A DNA stretch of 64,000 nucleotides from Rhizobium freirei PRF 81 (lineage in GTDB: Bacteria > Pseudomonadota > Alphaproteobacteria > Rhizobiales > Rhizobiaceae): contig NZ_AQHN01000070.1 in the NCBI RefSeq assembly GCF_000359745.1, positions 32,112-96,111 on the forward strand. Direction: 5' to 3'. The translations under genes and the position numbers were made by a program. Under the pieces are notes generated by a model. That model saw nothing but the letters and a program-made list of their open reading frames with translations. It had not been told where the DNA came from and did no database searches. This document shows positions 34,981 through 44,586 of the stretch, one piece after another (the first letter of the stretch is position 1; every line of letters begins with the position of its first letter).

Positions 34981-36795
34981 TTATTTCGATGGCGCCGGTT
35001 TTCGTTTGAAGAGGCCCTTCAGATTGTCGAAGAGCTCCACCTTCACGCCGTGACGCTTCATGATGATCGACTGCTGGATCACCGAGAGGGTGTTGTTCCA
35101 GGCCCAGTAGATCACGAGACCGGCCGGGAAGCTTGCCAGCATGAACATGAACACCAGCGGCATCCAGTTGAAGATCATCGCCTGGGTCGGGTCCGGCGGC
35201 GTCGGGTTCATGCGCATCTGGAAGAACATGGTGACGCCCATGATCAGCGGCCAGACGCCGAGATGCAGGATGGTCGGGGCTGCGAAGGGCAGCAGGCCGA
35301 AAAGGTTGACGATCGAGGTCGGATCTGGGGCGGAAAGGTCCTGGATCCAGCCGAAGAACGCCGCGTGGCGCATCTCGATGGTGATGTAGATCACCTTGTA
35401 GAGCGAGAAAAAGATCGGGATCTGCAAGAGTACCGGCCAGCAACCCGCGATCGGGTTGATCTTCTCTTCCTTGTAGAGCTGCATGGTTGCCTGCTGCAGG
35501 GCCATGCGGTCGTCGCCGAATTTGGCCTTCAGCTCTTCCATCTTCGGCTGTACGCGCTTCATGTTCGCCATGGAGGCATATTGCCGGCTGGCAAGCGGGA
35601 AGAAGAGCGCCTTGACCACGATGGTGGTGCAGAGAATGGCGACGCCGAAGTTGCCGAAGAAGCGGAAGAAGAAATCCATCAGCTTGAACATCGGCTTGGT
35701 GATGAAGTAGAACCAGCCCCAGTCGATCAGACGGTCGAAGCGCGGGATCGAGTAGCTGGTCTCGTAACGGTCGATGACCGGAACTTCCTTGGCGCCGGCG
35801 AAGACGAGGTTCTTCAGCTCGATCGACTGGCTGGGAGCGACCGTGATCGCATCCTGCTTGTAATCGGCCTGATAACGCGGCGTGCCGTCGGCAAAGTGCG
35901 AGAAGCGGGCGTCATAAGCCGTTGACTGCGGCGGGACGATGGTTGCGGCCCAGTATTTGTCGGTCATGCCGAGCCAGCCGCCGGTCGACTTTGCAGGCGT
36001 CGTGGCTTCCTTCTCGGTCGATGCATATTTGGTCTCGATCAGGCCGTCATCGCCGATGACGCCGATGAAGCCTTCGTGCAGAACGTAGGCGGAAGGCGTC
36101 TCGGGCTTGTTGTAACGGGTGACGCGGCCATAGCTCGACAGCGAAACCGGAGCCTGGCCGCCATTGGCGATCTTGTCGGTGATCGTGAACATGTAGCGAT
36201 CGTCGACGGAGATGGTGCGCGAGAAGGTGATGCCCTTGTCGTTGGTGTAGGACAGCGTCACCGGCGTTTTGTCGGTGAGCTTGTCGCCGCTTGCGAGCTT
36301 CCACACGGTCGAAGGGCCGGGGACTGCGCCGGTCGCGTCGCTGCCGACATAGCCGAGCTCCGTGAAGTAGCCGTCCTTGGTGTCGGCCGGGCTGAACAGC
36401 GTGATGATCGGGCTGCTCTTGCTGACGGTCTCGTGATAGGCCTTGAGCTGCAGGTCGTCGAGGCGGGCGCCTTCCAGGTTGATGGAGCCGGACAGCGCAG
36501 GCGTATCGATCGTAACGCGCGCTGACGACGTCTTGCCGACCGATTGATCGCGCGTCAGCACCGACGCGGCGTTCTGGCCGCCTGCCGGCAGCGAACCGCT
36601 GACCGGAGCAGTGCCCGTGCCCGCAGCCGCTGGCTGCGTCGTCTGGGCCTGCTGCGCCTGCTGATGCGCCTTGGCAGCCTGCTCGGCCTGACGTTGCGCT
36701 TCAAGGCGCGGGTTCATGTAGAAAAACTGCCAGCCGAGAACAATCAGCACGGACAGTGCAATTGCTATGAAGTAATTGCGGTTGTTTTCCATCAT
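34981..36795 (-). CDS. yidC: Membrane protein insertase YidC
   Basis: A 604-residue insertase of the Oxa1/YidC family. An N-terminal membrane anchor (NYFIAIALSVLIVLGWQFFY) is followed by a Gln/Ala-rich linker and a large periplasmic beta-supersandwich domain (about 100-360). The conserved five-helix insertase core begins near residue 370, with KRVQPKMEELKAKFG, the INPIAGCWPVLLQIPIFFSL block and the C-terminal helices. The first ATG overlaps the rnpA stop (ATGA); a second ATG follows directly. The gene is placed as in nearly all bacteria, after rpmH-rnpA. Confidence 0.97.
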   Translation of the reverse strand: MMENNRNYFIAIALSVLIVLGWQFFYMNPRLEAQRQAEQAAKAHQQAQQAQTTQPAAAGTGTAPVSGSLPAGGQNAASVLTRDQSVGKTSSARVTIDTPALSGSINLEGARLDDLQLKAYHETVSKSSPIITLFSPADTKDGYFTELGYVGSDATGAVPGPSTVWKLASGDKLTDKTPVTLSYTNDKGITFSRTISVDDRYMFTITDKIANGGQAPVSLSSYGRVTRYNKPETPSAYVLHEGFIGVIGDDGLIETKYASTEKEATTPAKSTGGWLGMTDKYWAATIVPPQSTAYDARFSHFADGTPRYQADYKQDAITVAPSQSIELKNLVFAGAKEVPVIDRYETSYSIPRFDRLIDWGWFYFITKPMFKLMDFFFRFFGNFGVAILCTTIVVKALFFPLASRQYASMANMKRVQPKMEELKAKFGDDRMALQQATMQLYKEEKINPIAGCWPVLLQIPIFFSLYKVIYITIEMRHAAFFGWIQDLSAPDPTSIVNLFGLLPFAAPTILHLGVWPLIMGVTMFFQMRMNPTPPDPTQAMIFNWMPLVFMFMLASFPAGLVIYWAWNNTLSVIQQSIIMKRHGVKVELFDNLKGLFKRKPAPSK

Positions 36796-37193
36796 ACTTT
36801 CCTGGAGCGGTCCGTTTCCGACCGCCGATGTTTCGGCCTGTTTTCGATGCGGCTAACGAGTTCGCTTGCCAGTTTTTCGAAAGGTGCGGTCAGCACATCG
36901 CGCCGCGCGACAACCACATAGTCGTGTCCGGGCTGCATTGCAAACCCGGCATGAAGACGCACGGCTTCTTTCAGCCTGCGCCGCATGCGATTGCGCTCCA
37001 CTGCGTTGCCATGTTTTTTGGTAACGGTAAAACCAACGCGGGGGTCGGCGTCGGCAAGCTTGCGGTCCAGCATCTCGATAAGGAAGAAGCTGCCTCTGCG
37101 CTTCTCGCCTTCGCGGACTGCAAGAAACTGCGGCCGGCTTTTCAGCCGCCCGACAGTCTTTTTGGGTCGTTCATTCGTCAATTTGCCCGCCAT
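36792..37193 (-). CDS. rnpA: Ribonuclease P protein component
   Basis: A 133-residue basic protein that supports the catalytic RNase P RNA in tRNA 5' maturation. The signature is the RNR region (AVERNRMRRRLKEAVRLH) at about residues 67-84, preceded by VGFTVTKKHGN. It overlaps yidC and follows rpmH by 25 bases. Confidence 0.95.
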   Translation of the reverse strand: MAGKLTNERPKKTVGRLKSRPQFLAVREGEKRRGSFFLIEMLDRKLADADPRVGFTVTKKHGNAVERNRMRRRLKEAVRLHAGFAMQPGHDYVVVARRDVLTAPFEKLASELVSRIENRPKHRRSETDRSRKV

Positions 37194-37218
37194 CCTGGAT
37201 TATCGGGCACTTCGGCCC

Positions 37219-37353
37219 TTAGGCCGAAAGACGCTTGCGGCCGCGGTTACGGCGAGCGGAAAGAACCGCACGGCCGCCCTTGGTAGCCATACGGGCACGG
37301 AAGCCGTGACGACGCTTGCGGACAAGCTTGGATGGTTGATAGGTACGCTTCAT
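37219..37353 (-). CDS. rpmH: 50S ribosomal protein L34
   Basis: A 44-residue basic protein read on the minus strand, beginning MKRTYQPSKLVRKRRHGFRA and ending RNRGRKRLSA, an unmistakable L34. It is the first gene of the rpmH-rnpA-yidC operon. A sigma-70 type promoter lies about 120 bases upstream (separate entry). Confidence 0.98.
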   Translation of the reverse strand: MKRTYQPSKLVRKRRHGFRARMATKGGRAVLSARRNRGRKRLSA

Positions 37354-37474
37354 TTATTTAAACACCGCGGAGTGCGGCCCTTCTTGAGCTTTGCTTCAAT
37401 AGCAAGGAGCGTTGTTGATTATGACGAACGGACTTGGCCCGCAGATGCAGGCTCCATGACCGAACGTGCGCGGG

Positions 37475-37503
37475 CTTATAAGGATCAGGACCCCCAAAGT
37501 CAA
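37475..37503 (-). promoter_or_regulatory. Sigma-70 promoter of rpmH-rnpA-yidC
   Basis: On the minus strand TTGACT (37503-37498) and TATAAG (37480-37475) are separated by exactly 17 bases, close to the housekeeping consensus. A start near 37468 gives a leader of about 115 bases for rpmH. The rest of 37354-37742, the gap between rpmH and the chemoreceptor, shows no gene and no other clear signal; its right half is AT-rich and probably holds the chemoreceptor promoter. Confidence 0.72.
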
Positions 37504-37742
37504 TTATACCGGCGCAGATTCCTTGAAACTCGGGATTTCGGGGCGTGGTCAGGCAGTCGTCGCGGCTTGATTTAGCGCTCCGCCGGTCGATGGTGCGGCG
37601 GCAACATAATTCAGGAATTACTGAAATATTGAGCGGAAATAGTATTAAATCCAGGTATTTTGATTAAAAATGCCGCAAGATAACATTAATGAATTTAGCC
37701 GATATCTAGATCCATACTGGCAAAACCCGCCGATTTTGGGGG

Positions 37743-39776
37743 ATGCTGTCAGCAGTGGGGGATATCTTGAAAATACGCGGCAAAGTCAATCTGCTTGTAT
37801 TCGTCATGACCGGGGCGGCGCTTCTGATCGGCGCCACTACTCTTTATGCGCTGCATCAATATGATCAGAGATTGCAGAGTTACGAGCAGACAGCCAGCCG
37901 CGCCTATATGGGTGAGCACCTCAACCGTTATGTAACTGCGGTGGTCATGGAATCCCGCGGCATCTATGCGGCCGCTTCGGCAAAGGATGCCAAGAGCTTC
38001 GCCGATGGGCTGACGGCCGATCTCGACGAGATCGACAAGGTTCTGGCCTCCTGGTCGCCGCTGGTTCCGGATGCACAGAAAGCAGATTTCGCCAAATTGC
38101 AGGCTCGCGCCCAGGAATTTCGCGGCTTCCGCACGGAGACGGCTCGTCTCGGCGTGACGGAAGGTCCGGATGCGGCCGGCAAGCAGGGTAACAATGAAGC
38201 GAACCGTGCCAACCGCAAGGCTTTCCAGGCCGAGATCGATGCCGTCGTTCAGGCAGATAAGGCTGAGCTTGCCAAGGCGGAAGCCGAGATTGCAGTCTTC
38301 CACGAGAGCATTCTGTGGGTCGTCCTCAGCATCATGATCGCGGGCATCGGCGCCGGCGTCGGGCTGGGAGCCTACATCGGCACCGTTCACCTGAGCCGCC
38401 CGATCCGCAAGGTGACCGAGGCGATCAAGAAGGTTGCCGACGGCCATTTCGATATCGAAGTCCCGTTTGCCGGTCGAGGCGATGAAATCGGCGAGATGGC
38501 AGCGGCCGTCGACGTCTTCAAGGAAAACGGCAACGCCGTGCGCCGCATGAATGCCGAGGAAGCGGCCATGCGCGCCAGAAGCGACGAGCTGCAGTCCAGT
38601 ATGTCGCTGGCCGTTTCGGCCGCTGCCGCCGGTGATTTCAGCCGCCGCATCGACAAGGATTATGGTGACGCCAATCTCAATCGCTTCGCCACCAATGTGA
38701 ATGAGCTGCTTGTCAGCGTCGATGTCGGCATCGGCGAGGTCCGTCGCGTCATTGCAAGCCTGGCCGAAGGCGATCTGACCCAATCGATGAAGGGCGAATT
38801 CCAGGGCGCCTTCGCGGAATTGCAGCAGAACGTCAATGCGACGCTCGCGACGCTGAAGAGCACCATGCGCGAGGTGCGCGAGACCACCGGCTCCATCAAC
38901 TCCAATACCAACGAACTTCGCCACGCCAGCGACGACCTGTCCAAGCGTACAGAACAGCAGGCAGCGGCTCTCGAGGAAACCTCGGCGGCGCTCGATCAGA
39001 TCACCTCGGTCGTCCAGAACTCGACGGAGCGGGCGCGTGAGGCGAGCGTCATGGTGGGCGAGGCCAAGGAAGATGCCGCTCGTTCCGGCACCGTGGTCCG
39101 CAACGCGATCGATGCCATGGGCCGCATCGAGCAGGCGTCGGGCGAAATCAGCCAGATCATCGGCGTCATCGACGATATCGCCTTCCAGACCAATCTGCTG
39201 GCGCTTAACGCCGGCGTCGAGGCAGCGCGCGCCGGCGAGGCGGGCAAGGGCTTTGCGGTCGTTGCTCAGGAAGTGCGCGAGCTTGCCCAGCGCTCCGCCA
39301 CGGCCGCCAAGGACATCAAGGCGCTGATCGGCAAATCCGGCGGCGAGGTGCAGGTCGGCGTCAAATTGGTGCAGGCGACCGGCGAGGCGCTCTCGACCAT
39401 TGAAGCGCGCGTGCTCAAGATCAACGATCACATCCATTCCATCGCCACTGCGGCGCGCGAGCAGGCGACCGGTCTGTCGGAAGTCAACAAAGCCGTCAAC
39501 CAGATGGACGAAGTCACGCAGCGCAATGCGGCCATGGTCGAGGAGACCTCGGCTGCGACCCATCGCCTGGCGGGCGAGGCCGACGGTCTCGTGCGCCTTG
39601 TGTCCCGCTTCAAGGTCGATGGAGGCAACGTCTCCGCTCCGGTGCCCGCGCGCGCCGAAACGCATCGACCGACGGCATCGCCGGCGCGCCGGATGATCGA
39701 CAAGGTCGCAACGGCTTTCGGCGGCAGCGCCGCCCGTGCGCCGGCCGCCGCCGCGCAGAATTGGGAAGAGTTTTGA
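37743..39776 (+). CDS. Methyl-accepting chemotaxis protein with double HAMP
   Basis: A 677-residue chemoreceptor. A membrane helix at about residues 17-35 is followed by a helical periplasmic sensor of about 160 residues and a second membrane helix near 195-215. HAMP domains lie at about 215-270 and 300-350. The signalling hairpin comes next, with tip IAFQTNLLALNAGVEAARA. The C-terminus is NWEEF, the CheR/CheB-docking type pentapeptide. The start is uncertain: ATG 37743 lacks a well-spaced ribosome binding site, while GTG 37755 and TTG 37767 follow GGGGGAT. A histidine kinase gene follows 170 bases later. Confidence 0.93.
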   Translation: MLSAVGDILKIRGKVNLLVFVMTGAALLIGATTLYALHQYDQRLQSYEQTASRAYMGEHLNRYVTAVVMESRGIYAAASAKDAKSFADGLTADLDEIDKVLASWSPLVPDAQKADFAKLQARAQEFRGFRTETARLGVTEGPDAAGKQGNNEANRANRKAFQAEIDAVVQADKAELAKAEAEIAVFHESILWVVLSIMIAGIGAGVGLGAYIGTVHLSRPIRKVTEAIKKVADGHFDIEVPFAGRGDEIGEMAAAVDVFKENGNAVRRMNAEEAAMRARSDELQSSMSLAVSAAAAGDFSRRIDKDYGDANLNRFATNVNELLVSVDVGIGEVRRVIASLAEGDLTQSMKGEFQGAFAELQQNVNATLATLKSTMREVRETTGSINSNTNELRHASDDLSKRTEQQAAALEETSAALDQITSVVQNSTERAREASVMVGEAKEDAARSGTVVRNAIDAMGRIEQASGEISQIIGVIDDIAFQTNLLALNAGVEAARAGEAGKGFAVVAQEVRELAQRSATAAKDIKALIGKSGGEVQVGVKLVQATGEALSTIEARVLKINDHIHSIATAAREQATGLSEVNKAVNQMDEVTQRNAAMVEETSAATHRLAGEADGLVRLVSRFKVDGGNVSAPVPARAETHRPTASPARRMIDKVATAFGGSAARAPAAAAQNWEEF

Positions 39777-39946
39777 TCTCTTCGCGAGGGGGAGAGAAGC
39801 GGCTGCGCTGAGCGCTGCCGCTCTCTTTGCCGGCGCTATCGTGGTCTCAGGGGCGGGACGCGATTGGAAAAAAGCCCGCAATCGCCTATTATACCGTTTC
39901 GACAAGTCGCCATCAGGTCGCTTTGCGGCGAAGCGGGACAATTGAA

Positions 39947-41467
39947 ATGGACAGTGAGCAGGGCAGGAGCGCCGCAAAGGACGGCAAGGCCGAGAAGGTC
40001 GGCCTATCCAGGCTTTGCAGGCCGACCGGCATCTTCGGCGGGCTCTCGGGCAAGCTCCTTATCCTCACCGTCGTTTTCATGTCGATGGCGGAAGTGCTCA
40101 TCTTCGTGCCTTCTGTCGCCAATATGCGGTTGCGCTGGCTGGAGGATCGGCTGAGCACGGCCGCTGCCGCCGCCATTGCCATTGACGGCCTGCAGACGGC
40201 CGAGTTGCCGCGCGCGCTGCAGAAGGAAACATTGATGGCCACCGGCACGCGGGCCATCGTTCTGCGCAAGGACGGCACCTCGCGTCTGCTGGCGACGGCC
40301 GAGATGCCGGCTTCGGTTGACGATATGTATGATCTGAGCGACGTGTCGCAGCCGACCGCCATCAGGGACGCGCTCGACACTTTGATCTTCGGCGGCAATC
40401 GGATCATTCGCGTCTTCGGTCCGGTCGGCGGCGATGCGGGCACCGGCATCGAGGTAGTACTGAAGGATACGCGCCTGCGCAATGCGATGCTTGCCTATTC
40501 CCGCAGCGTCTTCCTCGTTTCAATTCTGATTTCGCTCTTCACCGCGACGCTGATCTTCTTTGCGATCAACCGTATCATGATCCGCCCGATCCGCCGTCTC
40601 ACCGACAGCATGCAGGCCTATTCCGACGATCCCGAGGATCCAAGCCGTGTTCTCGTGCCCGACCAGGGGCGCGACGAGCTTGCGGTGGCCGGCCGCCATC
40701 TTGCGGCCATGCAGACACAGCTGCAGAAGACGCTGAAGCAGCAGAAAAATCTCGCGGCACTCGGTCTCGCCGTCTCGAAGATCAATCACGACATGCGCAA
40801 TATCCTGTCGGCCGCGCAGCTGATGTCGGACCGGCTGGTCGATGTCGACGACCCGATGGTCAAGCGCTTCGCGCCTAAGCTGCTGCGTACCATCGATCGT
40901 GCCGTCGGCTACACGACCGAAGTACTCTCCTACGGCCAGACCTCCGAATCAGCGCCGCGCCGGCGCAAGATTCGTCTCATGGAGTTGATCGTCGAGGTTC
41001 GCGATATTCTGGCGATCGATCCCGAAAGCGGCGTAGAATTCATCGAGCAGCTCGGCCCCGACCTGGAAGTCGATGCCGATAGTGAGCAACTGTTCCGTAT
41101 CATCCATAATCTCTGCCGCAACGCTCATCAGGCGCTGATTGCCTCCAGCGATGCCGAACCCGACAGCATGAAGCGCATCACGGTCTCGGCGCATCGAATC
41201 GGCAGCGTCGTCAGCATCACCGTCGACGACACCGGCCCCGGCATGCCGCAGAAGGCGCGGGAGAATCTCTTCACCGCCTTTCGCGGCTCCGCCCGCTCCG
41301 GCGGCACAGGCCTTGGTCTTGCGATCGCCCGCGAGCTGGTGCTTGCCCATGGCGGCACCATTGCGCTCGTGGAAAAACCGGCTGCCGGAACGCAGTTCCG
41401 CATCGAAATTCCCGACCGCCCGGTATCCCTCGACGATTACCGCAGCAAAAGCTTGCAAGAAAACTGA
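39947..41467 (+). CDS. Sensor histidine kinase
   Basis: A 506-residue membrane kinase. Membrane helices at about residues 35-57 and 188-212 enclose a periplasmic sensor. A HAMP domain comes next, then the phosphoacceptor box KINHDMRN (His about 283) and an HATPase domain with N-box IIHNLCRNAHQAL, G1 DDTGPGMP and G2 GGTGLGLAIA. No receiver domain or response-regulator gene is nearby, so it is an orphan kinase. The frame opens at 39827, but the ATG at 39947 marks the family start. Its partner and signal are unknown. Confidence 0.9.
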   Translation: MDSEQGRSAAKDGKAEKVGLSRLCRPTGIFGGLSGKLLILTVVFMSMAEVLIFVPSVANMRLRWLEDRLSTAAAAAIAIDGLQTAELPRALQKETLMATGTRAIVLRKDGTSRLLATAEMPASVDDMYDLSDVSQPTAIRDALDTLIFGGNRIIRVFGPVGGDAGTGIEVVLKDTRLRNAMLAYSRSVFLVSILISLFTATLIFFAINRIMIRPIRRLTDSMQAYSDDPEDPSRVLVPDQGRDELAVAGRHLAAMQTQLQKTLKQQKNLAALGLAVSKINHDMRNILSAAQLMSDRLVDVDDPMVKRFAPKLLRTIDRAVGYTTEVLSYGQTSESAPRRRKIRLMELIVEVRDILAIDPESGVEFIEQLGPDLEVDADSEQLFRIIHNLCRNAHQALIASSDAEPDSMKRITVSAHRIGSVVSITVDDTGPGMPQKARENLFTAFRGSARSGGTGLGLAIARELVLAHGGTIALVEKPAAGTQFRIEIPDRPVSLDDYRSKSLQEN

Positions 41468-41592
41468 TTGTTTTCAGATACTTGTCGGTATCTTGCACGA
41501 AAATCGCGATCTTTTTCACAAATCCACTTGCATTCCCCCAAGGGACCCTTTAGAGAACCGCCCACACCGAACGGTTTCTTCCGTTTCGGCAC

Positions 41593-41669
41593 GCACCCGT
41601 AGCTCAGCTGGATAGAGCACCAGACTACGAATCTGGGGGTCAGGAGTTCGAATCTCTTCGGGTGCGCCA
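41593..41669 (+). tRNA. tRNA-Arg (ACG)
   Basis: A 77-base tRNA with encoded CCA. The acceptor stem is GCACCCG/CGGGTGC and the D-arm GCTC...GAGC. The anticodon stem CCAGA/TCTGG encloses loop CTACGAA with anticodon ACG. The T-arm contains GTTCGAATC. ACG is deaminated to ICG and reads CGU, CGC and CGA arginine codons. No integrase or 3'-end duplication was seen around it. Confidence 0.97.
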
Positions 41670-41789
41670 TTTTCCTATCATTATGCAAAGTAAGTCGAGC
41701 GCCTTGTTCAAGGTTTGGCGCATTCCGGTGATCGATAAGGCTTGGAATCGAGATCGCCATTCCGCCTTGCGGCACCAGCAGATGACGGA

Positions 41790-42692
41790 TCACATAAAGC
41801 CTGGATTCCTCGGCAGATATTGAGTCCAGTCGCCATAGCCGGGCGATGCCATCAGTAACATCGGAAAGGTGATCCGCATGCCCTGGTTGATTGCAAGGCT
41901 CAAGGCGCTGTCACATGTGCCTGGCAGGAACGCCGATATCTTCTCAGCAGAGCCATCTGCCGCCACTTTCAACACAGTCGCAAATGCATCATGAAGATAG
42001 TCAGGTCGCGTGACCGCGAGGGGACCAATGTGCCCGCTGGAGCCGATATAGCCATAGCCGACGATATCATTGCCAGCGCAGAGCAAAGTTCCTGCGGTCG
42101 TCGGATCGTCGAGCAGATAGCGGTGATGCTTCTTCCGCGAGACGCCTATGGCACAGGAATCGATCTCGGCAAGATTTTCCATCGTCGCGGCGCTGTTGTC
42201 GATAGCGATGGCACGCAATGGCGGCTCCGGCAGCGTCTGCCTTATCCGTTCGCGCGCGGCATTGAAAAAGTAGATCGGCATCTTGGGAAAGAGGCCGTGC
42301 CGCATGTAAAGGCCCTGCGAAACACGATTGAAGGTGAACGTAATAAGTGCCTTGTGAGCCGCTCCTGATTTCCGGGCGTGCTCCATGGTTCGTTCCAGGA
42401 GTTCATTCCCGATGCCCTGGCCCTGCCGGGCGGGATCGACGAACAGCTGGGCAAGGAACCAAACATTGCCGCAAACCCAACTCCAGGCAAAGCCGAGGAT
42501 TTCCCCGCCGTCTTCCGCGACCCATAGTCCATCGGGGTCGTCCTTGAGTGAAAACAGCTGAAAGTTAGGAGGGCTTGCCGTCGCCATCAGGCCGAAGCCA
42601 TGCCGCACGCTGAGATCGTTGATGCTGGCAACCACCAGAGCATCGGTCGCGGCCAAATCGTCTGCGCAAGCAGGTCTGTAAACAAGCGGCAT
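41790..42692 (-). CDS. Protein with two GNAT acetyltransferase domains
   Basis: A 300-residue protein. The N-terminal GNAT domain (about residues 3-150) is complete, with the acetyl-CoA motif LFVDPARQGQGIGNELLERT and the following SQGLYMRHGLFP. The C-terminal half (about 160-300) resembles a second, degenerate GNAT domain with IGPLAVTRPDYLHDAF but no clear Q/RxxGxG loop. The frame is open to 42737, but MPLVYRPACADDL at 42692 is a natural start. The substrate is unknown. Confidence 0.82.
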   Translation of the reverse strand: MPLVYRPACADDLAATDALVVASINDLSVRHGFGLMATASPPNFQLFSLKDDPDGLWVAEDGGEILGFAWSWVCGNVWFLAQLFVDPARQGQGIGNELLERTMEHARKSGAAHKALITFTFNRVSQGLYMRHGLFPKMPIYFFNAARERIRQTLPEPPLRAIAIDNSAATMENLAEIDSCAIGVSRKKHHRYLLDDPTTAGTLLCAGNDIVGYGYIGSSGHIGPLAVTRPDYLHDAFATVLKVAADGSAEKISAFLPGTCDSALSLAINQGMRITFPMLLMASPGYGDWTQYLPRNPGFM

Positions 42693-43029
42693 TGGATAAC
42701 CCCCGCAAATGTTTCCCCGACAGAGCGCGAGCCGCAACGCAAATCATATCGGCTACCCACGATTACCGTATCGGATGCCGCTGCTTCGCTTTCTGCCCCC
42801 TTCGGTCCCGACAGGAAAAACCGGAAGCCTGATGTTTCTCGCTCCGAGCGCGATCCTTCGAGCCTAAGGCTGCGATAATAGCATACGAGTTCTCAGTTTC
42901 ATCCTGCCCGGAGTGCCGTTTTCATCCTCTTGTAAATTGAGAGCATGACCCGTTGCATCGCGGAAGGGCTCCTTTCCGCAGGCTAAGCCGGGCTTGTCAT
43001 TGGGTGATTGCAGTTGTCGCGGGCGTCGA
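42693..43029. other. Intergenic region without a gene
   Basis: This stretch of 337 bases between the GNAT gene and the MFS pump gene (both minus) holds no convincing coding sequence. Near 42960-42979 a hairpin GCGGAA...TTCCGC downstream of the pump gene could end its transcription. The promoter of the GNAT gene should lie in the left part. Confidence 0.6.
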
Positions 43030-44586
43030 TCAACCCTGGCGCTGCGCTTCCTGCCCATGATCCGTCGCCAATGGCAACTCCGGCAGGAAGAGCAGCACGA
43101 TCAGCGCCAGCGCCACAATCGCCGTTCCTGTTGCAAAGGTCATGGCGATTGCGTGGCGATAGAGCGCTATTGCCGCGGCATGGGCCTCCGGCGAGGCCGT
43201 GGCAAGCTGCTTCATGCCGGCCTCGGTGAGTGACGACACATGCACGCCATCAAGCGCGCCGGAGGCATTCTGCACGCGATAGGCCAGGATGGCGCCTGAG
43301 CCGGTAACGCCGATGAGGCCGCCGAGCGAGCGGAAGAAAGCCAGCGTCGCCGTGCCTACGCCACGATGGGCAAGAGGCAGGGCATTCTGCACCGCGATCG
43401 TCATAGTGGGCATCACCAATCCAAGTCCCAGGCCGAGAGCGAAGACGGCGGGCTCTATGATCCCGAAACCCTGGCTGGTGGCCGCGGCCCAGGAAAGGAT
43501 TGCGAAGGCCACCGTCGCAAGGCTGAGGCCGCAGAGCTGCGCCGGCTTGTAGCGCCCGAAGCGATGCAGCAGCACGCGCCCGTTGACCATGGAAGAGATG
43601 ACGACGCCGATCATCAGCGGGCCGGTCAGCAAGCCGGAATGCGAGGCGCTGACGCCCATGACCATCTGGAAGAACAGCGGAAAGAACAGACTTGCTCCGA
43701 GCATCCCCATGAACGTCAGGGCCAGGACGATGCAGGCGACGACAAACAACCTGTTGCGGAAGAGATCCGGCGGCAGCACCGGTTCTGGCTCGCGCCGGAC
43801 GTGAAGGATGAAAAGAATGCAAAGTACGAGGGCGACGGCCGACAGCGCGAAAATCTCGGGCGAATTCCAGGCCCATTCGTTGCCGCCGAGCGCCAGCACC
43901 AGCAGGAAGCTCGTCGTGCAGCCCGTCAGCAGCGCGGCGCCGAGATAATCGATGCGACGGCTGCGAGACTGGTGGGGACGCTTGAGCGCGCGGCCGATCA
44001 TCACAAGGGCGACGGCGCCGATCGGCAGGTTGACGTAGAAGATCCAGTGCCAGGACAGCAGATCGGTGATAATGCCGCCGGCGATGGGGCCGATGACGCT
44101 GCAGATGGCGAAGACGGCGGCGATCGAGCCCTGATTGCGCCCACGCCGAGCCGGCGGCACGAGGTCGCCGATGATGATCTGTGCCAGAGGCATCAAGCCG
44201 CCGGCGCCGATGCCCTGGATCGCCCGGAAGATGATGAGCTGCATCAGCGTCTGCGCCATGCCGCTCAGAACGGAGCCGAGCAGGAAGATCAGGATTGCCG
44301 CATAGATCATCGGCTTGCGGCCATATTGGTCGCTGAGCTTGCCGTAGAGCGGCATGGTACTGGTGGAGGCAAGCACATAGGCGCTGACAACCCAGGAGAG
44401 GTGCGTCAGCCCGCCGAGATCGCTGACGATACGGGGCAGGGCGGTGGCGACGATGCTCTGGTCGATGGCGCCAAGACCGAGAACGATCATCAGGCCGAGA
44501 ATGACGGCGCGGATTTCGCGGCGATCTGGCGGATCGTCCGCTGCGGGTGTCGCTTGCGGAGCTGTTTGCAGGCGCTCACTGCTCAT
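43030..44586 (-). CDS. MFS drug-efflux transporter (DHA2/EmrB type)
   Basis: A 518-residue transporter with 14 predicted membrane helices. Motif A is visible as GKLSDQYGRKPMI and motif C-like FRAIQGIGAGGLMPLAQ follows; DQSIVATALPRIVSDL in helix 1 is the DHA2 signature. Such proton-driven pumps export drugs and other hydrophobic compounds. The start overlaps the stop of a marR-type gene by four bases, so it is co-transcribed with and controlled by that regulator. No membrane-fusion (EmrA) partner is adjacent. Confidence 0.92.
   Translation of the reverse strand: MSSERLQTAPQATPAADDPPDRREIRAVILGLMIVLGLGAIDQSIVATALPRIVSDLGGLTHLSWVVSAYVLASTSTMPLYGKLSDQYGRKPMIYAAILIFLLGSVLSGMAQTLMQLIIFRAIQGIGAGGLMPLAQIIIGDLVPPARRGRNQGSIAAVFAICSVIGPIAGGIITDLLSWHWIFYVNLPIGAVALVMIGRALKRPHQSRSRRIDYLGAALLTGCTTSFLLVLALGGNEWAWNSPEIFALSAVALVLCILFILHVRREPEPVLPPDLFRNRLFVVACIVLALTFMGMLGASLFFPLFFQMVMGVSASHSGLLTGPLMIGVVISSMVNGRVLLHRFGRYKPAQLCGLSLATVAFAILSWAAATSQGFGIIEPAVFALGLGLGLVMPTMTIAVQNALPLAHRGVGTATLAFFRSLGGLIGVTGSGAILAYRVQNASGALDGVHVSSLTEAGMKQLATASPEAHAAAIALYRHAIAMTFATGTAIVALALIVLLFLPELPLATDHGQEAQRQG

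Noticed and set aside
37749..39977. Open frame of 742 codons opposite the second chemoreceptor gene
   Set aside because: It lies antisense to a clear chemoreceptor with all signature motifs; the translated sequence is a GC-bias artefact without domains.
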